Below the pieces are notes generated by a model. That model made no database searches, was not told where the DNA came from, and was given only the letters and a program-made list of their open reading frames with translations. From JAJVHZ01 sp041395385 (lineage in GTDB: Bacteria; Pseudomonadota; Gammaproteobacteria; JAJPIJ01), in contig JAWLAN010000014.1 in NCBI GenBank assembly GCA_041395385.1, positions 62,001 to 126,000 of the forward strand: 64,000 bases of DNA, read 5' to 3'. How positions within the stretch are numbered: position 1 is the stretch's first letter; every line of letters starts with the position of its first letter. This document shows positions 35,661-43,748 of the stretch, in pieces. The position numbers were made by a program, and so were the translations under genes.

Positions 35661-36158
35661 TCAGAACAGCGTGGGCGCGTGCGCCCCGGCGGTCATCAGG
35701 AAGACCGCGGGGAAGGACAGGATCGTGTTGGTGCGCGAGGACAGGAAGGTGATGCGCGAGCAGCGCACCCGCTCCGCGTGCGCCGCCGGCACGAAGCCCA
35801 GCACCTTCTTCTGGTGCGGCCACAGCACGAACCACAGGTTGGCCGTCATCAGCAGGCCGATCCACACGCCCAGGCCGAGCACGGCGAACTGCCCCTGCAG
35901 CGTGAGCGCCTCGGTGAGGATGCCGCGGAACCACAGCATGTAGAGCCCGCTCGCCAGCACCACCAGCGAGGCGTACCGGAACGTGCCGTGCTCGCGCTGC
36001 GCGGCCTGCATGAACAGCTGGTCGGCCGCGGCCGTGTCCACGGGATCGACGGGCCGATAGCGCGGCCGCTGAACGACGTTCGCGTAGTTGTGGCCGATCC
36101 ACACCAGCAGCCCGAGCAGGTGCAGCCAGCGGGCGAGCACGTACAGCTCCAGCGTCAT
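35661..36158 (-). CDS. PuuD/CopD-like four-helix membrane protein
   Basis: A 165-residue membrane protein with about four hydrophobic segments and conserved polar features at their ends: WLHLLGLLVWIGHNYANVVQRPRYRP, REHGTFRYASLVVLASGLYMLWFRG, and FVLWPHQKKVLGF. This arrangement resembles the N-terminal membrane domain of PuuD (urate hydroxylase-like) and CopD families; several His residues near the membrane could bind haem or metal. No cytochrome c domain follows. It is preceded by the 35-codon membrane peptide and pqqE, so a membrane electron-transfer role in that pathway is possible but unproven. Confidence 0.6.
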   Translation of the reverse strand: MTLELYVLARWLHLLGLLVWIGHNYANVVQRPRYRPVDPVDTAAADQLFMQAAQREHGTFRYASLVVLASGLYMLWFRGILTEALTLQGQFAVLGLGVWIGLLMTANLWFVLWPHQKKVLGFVPAAHAERVRCSRITFLSSRTNTILSFPAVFLMTAGAHAPTLF

Positions 36159-36192
36159 ATCTCCGGCTCCTGATCCGAATCCTCCACCCGCC

Positions 36193-36300
36193 CTAGACCA
36201 TCCAGCGCGCCAGCAGATACAGCAGCGCCGTCAGCAGCAGGCCGCACGCGACGGTGCCGCCCAGCGTCTCGTGCGGCAGCCTGAAGCGCGGCGGCCTCAT
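36193..36300 (-). CDS. 35-residue single-helix membrane peptide coupled to pqqE
   Basis: A very small gene whose ATG overlaps the TGA of pqqE (ATGA, 36297-36300). The peptide begins MRPPRFRLPHETLGGTVA and continues with one hydrophobic segment (CGLLLTALLYLLARWMV). Position, overlap and hydrophobicity support expression; no family is recognised. Followed by the PuuD-like membrane protein after 34 bases, so the two may form one membrane unit. Confidence 0.55.
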   Translation of the reverse strand: MRPPRFRLPHETLGGTVACGLLLTALLYLLARWMV

Positions 36301-37445
36301 CCGCCGCAACCCATGAACGCGGTGTTGATGCTGTCGCGCCGCCGCATGACGATCGGGCGGTGGCGGCGGTGCGGCGCCGACGCTTCCGCGACCGCCTCGA
36401 CGACCAGGTGATGCTCCGGCGACTTCGCGCACACCGGGTCGGTGTTGGCGGCGTTGCCCGTGAGCAGGTAGGCCTGGCAGCGGCAGCCGCCGAAGTCCTG
36501 CTCCTTCTCCGGGCAGCTGCGGCACGGCTCCTTCATCCAGGCATCGCCGCGAAACTCGTTGAAGACCGGCGACTCGTGCCAGATCCAGGCGAGCGGCGAC
36601 TCGCGCACGCTGGGAAACTCGAGGCCGGGGATCACGCGTGCCTCCTGACACGGCAGCGCGCTGCCGTCCGGCGCGATGGTGAGGTGGATCGCCCCCCAGC
36701 CGTTCATGCAGGCCTTCGGCCGCTCGTCGAAGTAGTCCGGGATGACGAAGTAGATCGTCATCTTCTTGCCCAGCCGCTCCCGCGCACGCGCCACGGCGGC
36801 CTCGGCGGCGGCGATCTGCTCGCGGGTGGGCAGGAACTCCGAGCGGTTCAACAGCGCCCAGTTGTAGTACTGGATGTTGGCGAATTCCAGGTAGTCCACG
36901 CCGATCTCCTCGGCCAGCCTCAGGATCTCCTCGGTCTGATCGATGTTCTGCCGGCAGATCGGCACGTTCAGCACCATGGGGAAGCCGTGCTTCTTGATCT
37001 CGCGCGCCGCGGCGAGCTTGGCGTCGAAGGCCTTCGCCCCGACCAGCGAGTCGGTGATCGCGCGATCGCTGGACTGCAGGCTCAGCTGGATCTGCTTGAG
37101 CCCCGCGGCCTTCAGGGCCTGAAGCCGCTCGCAGCTCAGGCCGATTCCGGAGGTGATGAGGTTGGTGTAGAAGCCGAGGCGATCCGCCTCGCCCACCAGC
37201 TCCTCCAGGTCCTCGCGCAGCAGCGGCTCGCCGCCGGAGAAGCCCAGCTGCAGCGAGCCCATCGCGCGGGCCTCGCCCAGCACGCGCTTCCATTCCTCCG
37301 TGCTCAGCTCGTTGCGGTAGCTGTCGAAGTCCAGCGGATTGTTGCACCAGGCGCAGTGCAACGGGCAGCGGTAGGTGAGCTCGAGGACGAGCCACATCGG
37401 GATGCGGTCGCCGTCAAGACTTAATCCTGATCCAGCCTTTGGCAT
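36297..37445 (-). CDS. pqqE: PqqA peptide cyclase (radical SAM) PqqE
   Basis: A 382-residue radical SAM enzyme that forms the C-C cross-link between Glu and Tyr of PqqA. The SAM cluster motif is LTYRCPLHCAWCNNPLDF (CxxxCxxC), then LGFSGGEPLLREDL. The SPASM region holds the auxiliary-cluster cysteines in RPKACMNGWG, ALPCQEA, EPCRSCPEKEQDFGGCRCQA and DPVC. All match PqqE rather than other SPASM enzymes. It overlaps pqqD by 32 bases. PqqB and PqqC are not present in this cluster. Confidence 0.93.
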   Translation of the reverse strand: MPKAGSGLSLDGDRIPMWLVLELTYRCPLHCAWCNNPLDFDSYRNELSTEEWKRVLGEARAMGSLQLGFSGGEPLLREDLEELVGEADRLGFYTNLITSGIGLSCERLQALKAAGLKQIQLSLQSSDRAITDSLVGAKAFDAKLAAAREIKKHGFPMVLNVPICRQNIDQTEEILRLAEEIGVDYLEFANIQYYNWALLNRSEFLPTREQIAAAEAAVARARERLGKKMTIYFVIPDYFDERPKACMNGWGAIHLTIAPDGSALPCQEARVIPGLEFPSVRESPLAWIWHESPVFNEFRGDAWMKEPCRSCPEKEQDFGGCRCQAYLLTGNAANTDPVCAKSPEHHLVVEAVAEASAPHRRHRPIVMRRRDSINTAFMGCGG

Positions 37446-37701
37446 GAGAAGTCTCCAGGAAGCGGTACACGCCGGCGGACACGTCGGCGTTGGTATAGCG
37501 GCTGTTGAGATCGGCGACGATGTCGGCGGCGGTGCGTTGCCCGTCGCACAGCAGCAGGATGGCCGCGGCGGTCTCGTTGAGCTTGACCACGCCCTCGGGG
37601 TAGAGCATCACGTGGGCCTGCTGGGGTTCCTCCCAGCGCAGCAGGTACAGCGGGTTCAGCAGCGGCACGTCACCGGCCGCGACGGTGTTGTTCTCGGTCA
37701 T
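37414..37701 (-). CDS. pqqD: PqqD peptide chaperone (RRE domain)
   Basis: A 95-residue protein with the PqqD/RRE fold that presents PqqA to PqqE: PLYLLRWEEPQQAHVMLYPEGVVKLNETAAAILLLCDGQRTAADIVADL is the conserved core, with the winged-helix end KGWIRI. Its 3' end overlaps the start of pqqE. It lies 93 bases after pqqA with a hairpin between. Confidence 0.93.
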   Translation of the reverse strand: MTENNTVAAGDVPLLNPLYLLRWEEPQQAHVMLYPEGVVKLNETAAAILLLCDGQRTAADIVADLNSRYTNADVSAGVYRFLETSHAKGWIRIKS

Positions 37702-37748
37702 ACGGTGCGGGGAAGGACGGATGGAGCGATGCGCGGGCGCCGGAGGGA

Positions 37749-37778
37749 AAGGCCGGGCAGGATGATCCTCCCGGCCTT
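37749..37778 (-). terminator. Attenuator-like hairpin between pqqA and pqqD
   Basis: On the coding strand AAGGCCGGG and CCCGGCCTT pair over nine bases, with AGGAT/ATCCT extending the stem and only a short loop. No long T tract follows. Such a hairpin after pqqA would leave the peptide transcript in excess over pqqDE, as is usual in pqq operons. Confidence 0.6.
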
Positions 37779-37794
37779 CGCGTGCTCGCCCTGA

Positions 37795-37869
37795 TCAGCG
37801 CACGTACACGTACGCGGTGACTTCGAAGCCAAGACGCAGATCGCAATACGCGGGATCGATCCAGTTCAT
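37795..37869 (-). CDS. pqqA: PqqA precursor peptide (24 residues)
   Basis: A 24-codon gene. The peptide is MNWIDPAYCDLRLGFEVTAY followed by VYVR. It has the PqqA layout: W3, P6, the LRLGFEVTAY core, with Glu16 and Tyr20 at the exact positions used for PQQ formation (E-x3-Y). The ribosome-binding site GAGAGGAG lies seven bases before the ATG. The gene precedes pqqD and pqqE in the same direction. It is the substrate peptide that PqqE cross-links with the help of PqqD. Confidence 0.92.
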   Translation of the reverse strand: MNWIDPAYCDLRLGFEVTAYVYVR

Positions 37870-38045
37870 TGCCTACTCCTCTCATCGTTTGATGTCGTGG
37901 GTGCACTACGCATGTCGCCTTCATCTCCTCGTTGCTCGAGCGAAGGCACTGCATGGAGCAGCAATGTCGATGCCACCGCATTTGTACCTGGTATCACTCG
38001 CAAGTCTCTGTCTGCGCGTGATTTGTGTCGGGGCGATCGGGCGTC

Positions 38046-38059
38046 TTGATTCATATCAA
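38046..38059. promoter_or_regulatory. Perfect FNR/DNR-type box between pqqA and the molybdopterin oxidoreductase
   Basis: TTGATTCATATCAA matches all ten defined bases of the FNR/ANR/DNR consensus TTGAT-N4-ATCAA. It lies in the 433-base divergent interval between pqqA (start 37869) and the molybdenum enzyme (start 38303). Apart from this box and the weaker box at 38156, I see no gene in the interval. Either or both divergent operons could be activated at low oxygen or by nitrogen oxides. Confidence 0.8.
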
Positions 38060-38155
38060 GGTTCATCACAACCACGAGGTGGTCGAGAGCAGCCAAGACA
38101 GCGTGTACTCGCGCCGCAGCACGCGCCGCGCGCGATGCGAAGCGTCCAACGAGTC

Positions 38156-38169
38156 TTGATCAAGGTCAT
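38156..38169. promoter_or_regulatory. Second, weaker FNR/DNR-type box
   Basis: TTGATCAAGGTCAT matches eight of ten consensus bases. Its centre is about 140 bases before the molybdopterin oxidoreductase start. It has the same GTCAT right half as the site at 47772-47785. Confidence 0.5.
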
Positions 38170-38302
38170 GTCCACGCGATTGCACGGGTGGAATAGTTGC
38201 GCCGCCAAGACTACGCACGCATCCACCGATCGCGCCATTCGCCGCAATGTACGTTCACTCTCTTTACGCGCCATGGCGCGCAGACGGATTCGAGGCAGGG
38301 GG

Positions 38303-40429
38303 ATGACCGCCAGGATAGAGCGCTCCGACGCCGAACGCTTCACGCCGCCCGTCAACGGCGTGGTGCGCGGCGTGTGCCCGCACGACTGCCCGGACTGCTG
38401 CAGCGTGCTGTATCACGTGCGCGAAGGCAGGCTGCGAAAGATCGAGGGCAACCCCGATCACCCCACGACGCGCGGCTTCATCTGCCGCAAGTTCGCGCTA
38501 TCCCCGAAACGCATTCACTCCCTGGACCGCCTGCAGACCCCGCTGCGCCGCTGCGGACCGAAGGGCGACGGGCGATTCGAGCGGATCTCGTGGCCGGCGG
38601 CGATCGAGGAGATCCGCGGGCGATGGCAGTCGATCGTCGCCGAGTCAGGACCGCGGTCGATCCTTCCGTTCTTCGGGTCAGGCACCGAAGGGCTGGTCAA
38701 CGGCCGCATCGCCGGGCGGCGCTTCTTCAATCGCCTCGGCTCGCTGCAACTGGAACGCACCATCTGCACGAAGTCAGGGCGCACGGGCTTCGACTACACC
38801 ATGGGGTCCTCCATCGGCGCCGACCCGCGCGCCGTCTCCGACTGCGAGCTGATCGTGCTGTGGGGCTGCAACATCGCCTGCACCAACATTCATCAGCAGG
38901 CGCTGGTGCACGATGCCCAGGCGCGCGGTGCGATAGTGGTGGTCATCAACCCGATGCAGGTGAAGGGAACCGGCCGCGCCGATCTCATCGTTCAGCCGCG
39001 TCCCGGCACCGACGCGGCGATCGCGCTGGCCATCATGCACGTGATCATCCGCGATCGCCTCCACGACCGATCATTCGTGGAGCGCCATACGCTCGGCTTC
39101 GAGCAGCTGCGTGAACGGGTCGCCGACTACGCCCCCGAGACGGTGGAGGGGATCGCCGGCGTGCCGGCCGCGGACATCGAGAAGCTGGCCGCCTGGTACG
39201 CGTCGACGGAGAGCTCGTTCATATACATAGGACCGGGCTGCCAGCGCCACAGCAACGGCGGCATGACGGTGCGCGCCATCTCCTGCCTGCCGGCGCTGAC
39301 CGGCGCATGGGCGCAGCGTGGCGGCGGCGCCTACTTTCCCACCAGCACGGTATTCCCCGTGGAGACCGAGGCGCTGGAAGGGGCCTCGATGCGGCCCAAC
39401 CCGCCTGCCGGCTACAACATGATCGAGCTCGGCGCCATGCTGACAGAGCCGGGTCACGGCGTGCGCAGCCTCTACGTGTTCAACGGCAATCCCGCGGCGA
39501 CGCTCTACAACCAGGAGCGGCTGCGCCGCGGGCTGGAGCGCGAGGACCTGTTCACCGTGGCGCACGAGCAGTACCTGACCGACACGGCGAGGTACGCGGA
39601 CATCGTGCTGCCAGCGACGTCGCACGTGGAGAATCTCGACCTGCTCTTCTCCTACTATCACTTCGGCGTCATGCTGAACCGCCCCGCCATCCAGCCCGTG
39701 GGCGAGGCGCTCTCCAATCTCGATACCTTCCGGCTGCTCGCCGAGGCAATGGGCTTCCAGGAGCCCTGCTTCCGCCAGGACGCCTGGCAGGTGATCGAGG
39801 AGATACTGGCGCTGCGGCATCCCGCGCTCACCGGCGTCAGCGCCGAGCGCCTGCTCGAGCACGGCTGGTGTCCGGCCGCCGTCGAGGCGGCGCACGCGAT
39901 GGTGCGGGACGGCCGCTTCCCGACGCCGTCGGGACGCATCGAACTGTACTCCCGGCGCATGAGCGATGACGGCTTCGATCCGCTGCCGGCGTACGTGCCG
40001 CTGCGCGAAGGCCTGGAGCGCACGCCGTCGCTCCATCAGCGCTACCCGCTTTATCTCATCACCCCGGCGTCGTGCTCGTTCCACAAGTCGAGCCATGCGC
40101 GCATCCGCGGCTGGGAGCGCTGGGAGGATCGCCCCACCCTTCTCATCCATCCGCGCGACGCGCACGCGCGCGGTATCGCGCATGACGACGAGGTGAGGGT
40201 ATTCAACGACCGGGGCGATTTCGTGCTGTGGGCGGCCATCGACAGCGGCGTGCGCCCCGGCGTCGTCGCCGCCACCGGCCTGTGGTGGGACGAGCGCTAT
40301 CCGGAACGCCGCAACGCCAACCACACCACGCCGGACCTGCCGGGCGACATGGGCGGGGGGTCCACCTTCAACACCAACCTCGTGGAGGTCGCGCGCGGGA
40401 GGGGCGCGCCGAGCCATGCAACCGACTGA
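38303..40429 (+). CDS. Molybdopterin oxidoreductase (DMSO reductase superfamily, cytoplasmic)
   Basis: A 708-residue bis-MGD enzyme. The N-terminal [4Fe-4S] motif is CPHDCPDCC with a later RGFICRKF Cys (Cx3Cx3C...C pattern). Molybdopterin-binding blocks include SGTEGLVNGRIAGRRFFNRLG, LIVLWGCNIACTNIH, TDTARYADIVLPATSHVEN and the C-terminal domain with FHKSSHARIRGWE and HPRDAHARGIAHDDEVRVFNDRG. No Tat signal is visible at the ATG (38303, preceded by AGGCAGGGGG), so it acts in the cytoplasm. The substrate is unknown; this subclass is usually labelled only as anaerobic dehydrogenase. Its 3' end overlaps the TIM-barrel gene. Confidence 0.8.
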   Translation: MTARIERSDAERFTPPVNGVVRGVCPHDCPDCCSVLYHVREGRLRKIEGNPDHPTTRGFICRKFALSPKRIHSLDRLQTPLRRCGPKGDGRFERISWPAAIEEIRGRWQSIVAESGPRSILPFFGSGTEGLVNGRIAGRRFFNRLGSLQLERTICTKSGRTGFDYTMGSSIGADPRAVSDCELIVLWGCNIACTNIHQQALVHDAQARGAIVVVINPMQVKGTGRADLIVQPRPGTDAAIALAIMHVIIRDRLHDRSFVERHTLGFEQLRERVADYAPETVEGIAGVPAADIEKLAAWYASTESSFIYIGPGCQRHSNGGMTVRAISCLPALTGAWAQRGGGAYFPTSTVFPVETEALEGASMRPNPPAGYNMIELGAMLTEPGHGVRSLYVFNGNPAATLYNQERLRRGLEREDLFTVAHEQYLTDTARYADIVLPATSHVENLDLLFSYYHFGVMLNRPAIQPVGEALSNLDTFRLLAEAMGFQEPCFRQDAWQVIEEILALRHPALTGVSAERLLEHGWCPAAVEAAHAMVRDGRFPTPSGRIELYSRRMSDDGFDPLPAYVPLREGLERTPSLHQRYPLYLITPASCSFHKSSHARIRGWERWEDRPTLLIHPRDAHARGIAHDDEVRVFNDRGDFVLWAAIDSGVRPGVVAATGLWWDERYPERRNANHTTPDLPGDMGGGSTFNTNLVEVARGRGAPSHATD

Positions 40430-41273
40430 AATGATCGGCGAGCGCCTCCTGCATCGCGGCCTGGGCGGCGTGGAGCTGTTCGACTTTCCGCAGCAGTCCT
40501 GTGGCGAGCTGCGCCGCACGCTGGCCGGGCTGAGCCGGGAGGGCTATACGCGACTGAGCTTCCACTCCCCGATGCCGAGGCCGACCTACTTCTGCCACAG
40601 CGGGGTGAGCTGCTTCTTCCTCCACGAAGACGCGTCGCTGCGCTATCTCTCCTACAGCGTGATCGAGGAGACGCTCAGCCACGCACGCGCATGGAACGCG
40701 GCCTACGTGGTGACGCACCTCACCTATGGGAAGACCGACACCAAGGACCGGGATTACGCGGTGCAACTGGCGCGTGCGGCCTGCATCCGGCTGGCGGCGC
40801 TGAGCGATCGCTACGAGATGCCGATTGACATCGAGTTCGCCGCCTACTCGAGCGCGTTCGCAAGTCCCGGGGACTTCCTCGCGGCCATGAGCGGCTATCC
40901 GCAGCTCGGGATCTGCATCGACACCGGCCACGCCTCGCTGGGAGCCCGGATCCGGCAGCGCTCGTACATGGAGGACATACGCGCGCTCGCGCCGCGGGCT
41001 CGTTCCATGCACCTGTGGAACACGCGCGGCCCGGAGGATCCGCTGCATCGCGGGCACGTGCCGCTGCACCCGACGCAGAGCCCCGAGCAGGGCTGGGTCG
41101 ACATGGAGGAGACCTTGCGCATCGTGCTCGGGCACAACCCGCGCATCAACATCGTCTTCGAGTACCCCGTCGCGGAGCTGACGGCGGAGATACGCGAGGG
41201 CTACGACTGGATCGCCGGGCTGGTCCGGCGCCACGCAAAAGACCAACAACCGCTACCAGGGGCATCGGCATGA
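40416..41273 (+). CDS. Xylose-isomerase-like TIM-barrel protein
   Basis: A 285-residue protein of the AP-endonuclease-2/sugar isomerase family. Metal-ligand positions expected for this fold are present: His in FHSPMPRP, Glu in DIEFAAYSS, Asp-x-x-His in GICIDTGHAS, His in MHLWNTRG and Glu in IVFEYPVAE. The substrate is unknown. The start at 40416 overlaps the molybdopterin oxidoreductase stop by 14 bases, and the end overlaps the next radical SAM gene by four, so the three are translationally coupled. Confidence 0.75.
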   Translation: MQPTEMIGERLLHRGLGGVELFDFPQQSCGELRRTLAGLSREGYTRLSFHSPMPRPTYFCHSGVSCFFLHEDASLRYLSYSVIEETLSHARAWNAAYVVTHLTYGKTDTKDRDYAVQLARAACIRLAALSDRYEMPIDIEFAAYSSAFASPGDFLAAMSGYPQLGICIDTGHASLGARIRQRSYMEDIRALAPRARSMHLWNTRGPEDPLHRGHVPLHPTQSPEQGWVDMEETLRIVLGHNPRINIVFEYPVAELTAEIREGYDWIAGLVRRHAKDQQPLPGASA

Positions 41274-42754
41274 AGGAATTCAGGGTACTGCTCATCAACT
41301 GCAACACCATGCTGGACACGCTCGTGACCGCCGGCATCGGGATACTGGCCGCGTGCCTGAAGAACAGCGGCGTCGAGGTGCGACTGTTCGACACCACCTT
41401 CTACAGGACCGCAGAGAAGACCGGCGACGAGGCGCGGGCGCAGGCCCTGCAGGTGAGAAAAACCGACTTCGCCGAGCTGGGCATCGTTCCCGAGGCCGGC
41501 GACGTCGTCGAGGACTTCCGCGACCTCGTCGAGTCCTACCGGCCGGATCTCATCGGTCTGTCCTGCATCGAGGTCACCTTCCCGCTCGGGCTGAGGCTGC
41601 TGAACGCGGTGCGCCACACCGGCATTCCGACGATCGCCGGCGGCGTGTATCCGACCTTCGCGCCGGACATCGTCATGCGCCACGCGGCGATCGACATGGT
41701 GTGCGTGGGCGAGGGCGAGCTGCCGCTCATGGAACTGTGCGAGAAGATGCGCCGGGGCGAGGACATCACCGCCATCCGCAACGTCTGGATCAAGTGCGAC
41801 GGCAAGCTCTACAAGAACCCGGTGCGCCCCGGCATCGACATGCGCCAGCTGCCCTACCAGGACTGGGACGTGTACGACCGTCGGCGGTTCTGGAAGCCCA
41901 TGGGAGGGAAGATCTCGGTGACCGGCACCTTCGAGATGAACCGCGGCTGCCCCTACACCTGCACCTACTGCATCAACTCCGGGTTCGATCAGCTCTACGG
42001 CCCGCTGGGCGGCTACTACCGCGAGCAGGACATCGGGCGGCTCATCGACGAGATGCTGGAGAAGAAGGAGAAGTACAACCTCGCCTACGTCTACCTCGTG
42101 GCGGAGAGCTTTCTCACCACCAGCCGCAAGCGCGTTGAGGAGTTCGCGCGCCGCTACCCGGAGGTCGGACTGCCGTTCTGGGTGGAGGCGCGCCCGGAGT
42201 CGATCTCGACGGCCAAGGTGCAGGTCCTGAAGGACGTCGGCTGCGAGGGGATCAGCGTCGGTGTGGAGAGCGGCAACGAAGACTTGCGGCGCAACGTGCT
42301 GGGCCGCAACGTCGCCAACGACACCATCATCAAGGCCTTCGACCTGCTCGCCGACACCGGCATCCGGGTGAGCGCCAACAACATCATCGGCTTCCCCACC
42401 GAGACGCGCGAGATGATCTTCGAGACCATCGAGCTCGACCGGCGCATCCAGCCGCACGGCGTCATGGTCAGCTTCTTCAGCCCCTACCGCGGCTGCACCC
42501 TGCGCGAGGTCTGCGAGACCGAGGGCTACATCGGCGCGGAGGACATCGCCCTGGACTACCGCCTCGGGCCGACCATGGACATGCCGCAGTTGCGCCGTCG
42601 CGAGCTCGTCGGCCTGCACCGCGCCTTCCCGCTCTACGTCAAGTTCCCGAAGAGCGAGTGGGACAACATCCGGATCTGCGAAGGCGAAGGTCCGGAGGCG
42701 GAGGCGGCGTTCAGCGAGTACGCGCGCCGCTACGTCGAGACTTTCATGCGCTAG
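41270..42754 (+). CDS. B12-binding-domain radical SAM enzyme
   Basis: A 494-residue enzyme. Residues ~1-170 form a cobalamin-binding-like Rossmann domain (VLLINCNTMLDTLVTAGIGILAACLKNSGVEVRLFD, later DLIGLSCIEVTFPLGL and IPTIAGGVYPTFAPD). The radical SAM barrel starts with MNRGCPYTCTYCINSGFD (CxxxCxxC) and includes GCEGISVGVESGNEDLRRNVLGR. This class carries out methylations, ring contractions or rearrangements. No reaction can be assigned. It is embedded between the TIM-barrel protein and a beta-hydroxyacid dehydrogenase, with ubiU and ubiV downstream. Confidence 0.82.
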   Translation: MKEFRVLLINCNTMLDTLVTAGIGILAACLKNSGVEVRLFDTTFYRTAEKTGDEARAQALQVRKTDFAELGIVPEAGDVVEDFRDLVESYRPDLIGLSCIEVTFPLGLRLLNAVRHTGIPTIAGGVYPTFAPDIVMRHAAIDMVCVGEGELPLMELCEKMRRGEDITAIRNVWIKCDGKLYKNPVRPGIDMRQLPYQDWDVYDRRRFWKPMGGKISVTGTFEMNRGCPYTCTYCINSGFDQLYGPLGGYYREQDIGRLIDEMLEKKEKYNLAYVYLVAESFLTTSRKRVEEFARRYPEVGLPFWVEARPESISTAKVQVLKDVGCEGISVGVESGNEDLRRNVLGRNVANDTIIKAFDLLADTGIRVSANNIIGFPTETREMIFETIELDRRIQPHGVMVSFFSPYRGCTLREVCETEGYIGAEDIALDYRLGPTMDMPQLRRRELVGLHRAFPLYVKFPKSEWDNIRICEGEGPEAEAAFSEYARRYVETFMR

Positions 42755-42773
42755 CCGGCGGATCCGCGCGCAC

Positions 42774-43694
42774 ATGTCCAGGGTCGCATTTCTCGGCACG
42801 GGTATCATGGGATCGGCCATGGTCCGGCGCCTGCTCGCCTGCGGTCACGAGGTCGTCGTCTACAACCGCACGGCCCCCAAGGCCGCGCCGCTCCAGGAGG
42901 CGGGCGCGGTGCTCGCACGCAGTGCGACGGACGCGGTCACCGGGGCGAGCTTCGTCGTTTCCATGGTGGGCGACGACGAGGCCTCGCGGGAGATCTGGCT
43001 GGGCGCGCGCGGGGCGCTGGCGGGGCGTCCCGCCGCCGAGGTGATCGCCATCGAGCACTCCACCCTTTCGCACGACTGGATCCGGGAGTTGAGTGGCGTG
43101 CTCTCGAACGTCGGGGTGCCGTTCATCGACGCTCCCGTCACCGGCGGCCCGGACGGCGCCGCGGCCGGCGAACTGACCGTGCTCGCCGGGGCCGAAGGCG
43201 CGACGCTCGAGCAGGCCCGCGCACTGCTGCAGGCCTACGCGCGCGAGCTGGTGCATTTCGGCCCGCCGGGTGCGGGCACCGCCTACAAGCTCATCGTCAA
43301 TCTCATCGCCACGGCGCAGATCACGGCGCTCGCCGAGGGGATGTCGGCCGCGGAGCGGGCGGGCCTGGACCTCGCGCTCGTCGCCGCGACGCTGCGCAAG
43401 GGCACGGTCGCGAGCCCGGTGGTCAGGTACCTCACCGAGCGGATCGCGCAGGGCGATCACGATCACGTCTATTTCGCCACGCGCTGGCGATCCAAGGACG
43501 CCGGCTACGGGCTGCGGCTGGCCGCCGAGCTCGGCCAGCCGGTACCCACCTGCGAGGCGGCCGGCAAGCTCTTCGAGCTGGCAATGCAGGCCGGCCTCGG
43601 CGAGCGGAACTCCAGCGTGATCGTCGAGGTGCTGCGCCGCCTGGCTGACCGCCAGGGCGACACGGCGTCGACACCGATGATTCCACGACCATGA
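42774..43694 (+). CDS. 3-hydroxyisobutyrate/beta-hydroxyacid dehydrogenase family protein
   Basis: A 306-residue NAD(P)-dependent dehydrogenase. The nucleotide-binding motif FLGTGIMGSAMVRRLLACGHEV, the substrate-binding FIDAPVTGGPDGAAAGELTVLAG and the catalytic-lysine region GAGTAYKLIVNLIATAQITALAEG are intact (catalytic Lys in AYKLIVN). Related enzymes oxidise 3-hydroxyisobutyrate, tartronate semialdehyde or related beta-hydroxyacids. It lies 19 bases downstream of the radical SAM gene and about 50 before ubiU. Confidence 0.85.
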   Translation: MSRVAFLGTGIMGSAMVRRLLACGHEVVVYNRTAPKAAPLQEAGAVLARSATDAVTGASFVVSMVGDDEASREIWLGARGALAGRPAAEVIAIEHSTLSHDWIRELSGVLSNVGVPFIDAPVTGGPDGAAAGELTVLAGAEGATLEQARALLQAYARELVHFGPPGAGTAYKLIVNLIATAQITALAEGMSAAERAGLDLALVAATLRKGTVASPVVRYLTERIAQGDHDHVYFATRWRSKDAGYGLRLAAELGQPVPTCEAAGKLFELAMQAGLGERNSSVIVEVLRRLADRQGDTASTPMIPRP

Positions 43695-43748
43695 ACCTGC
43701 CCGATTCGCCTCACGCGGCAGACGCCGCCCTCATGCCGGTGCCGATGC

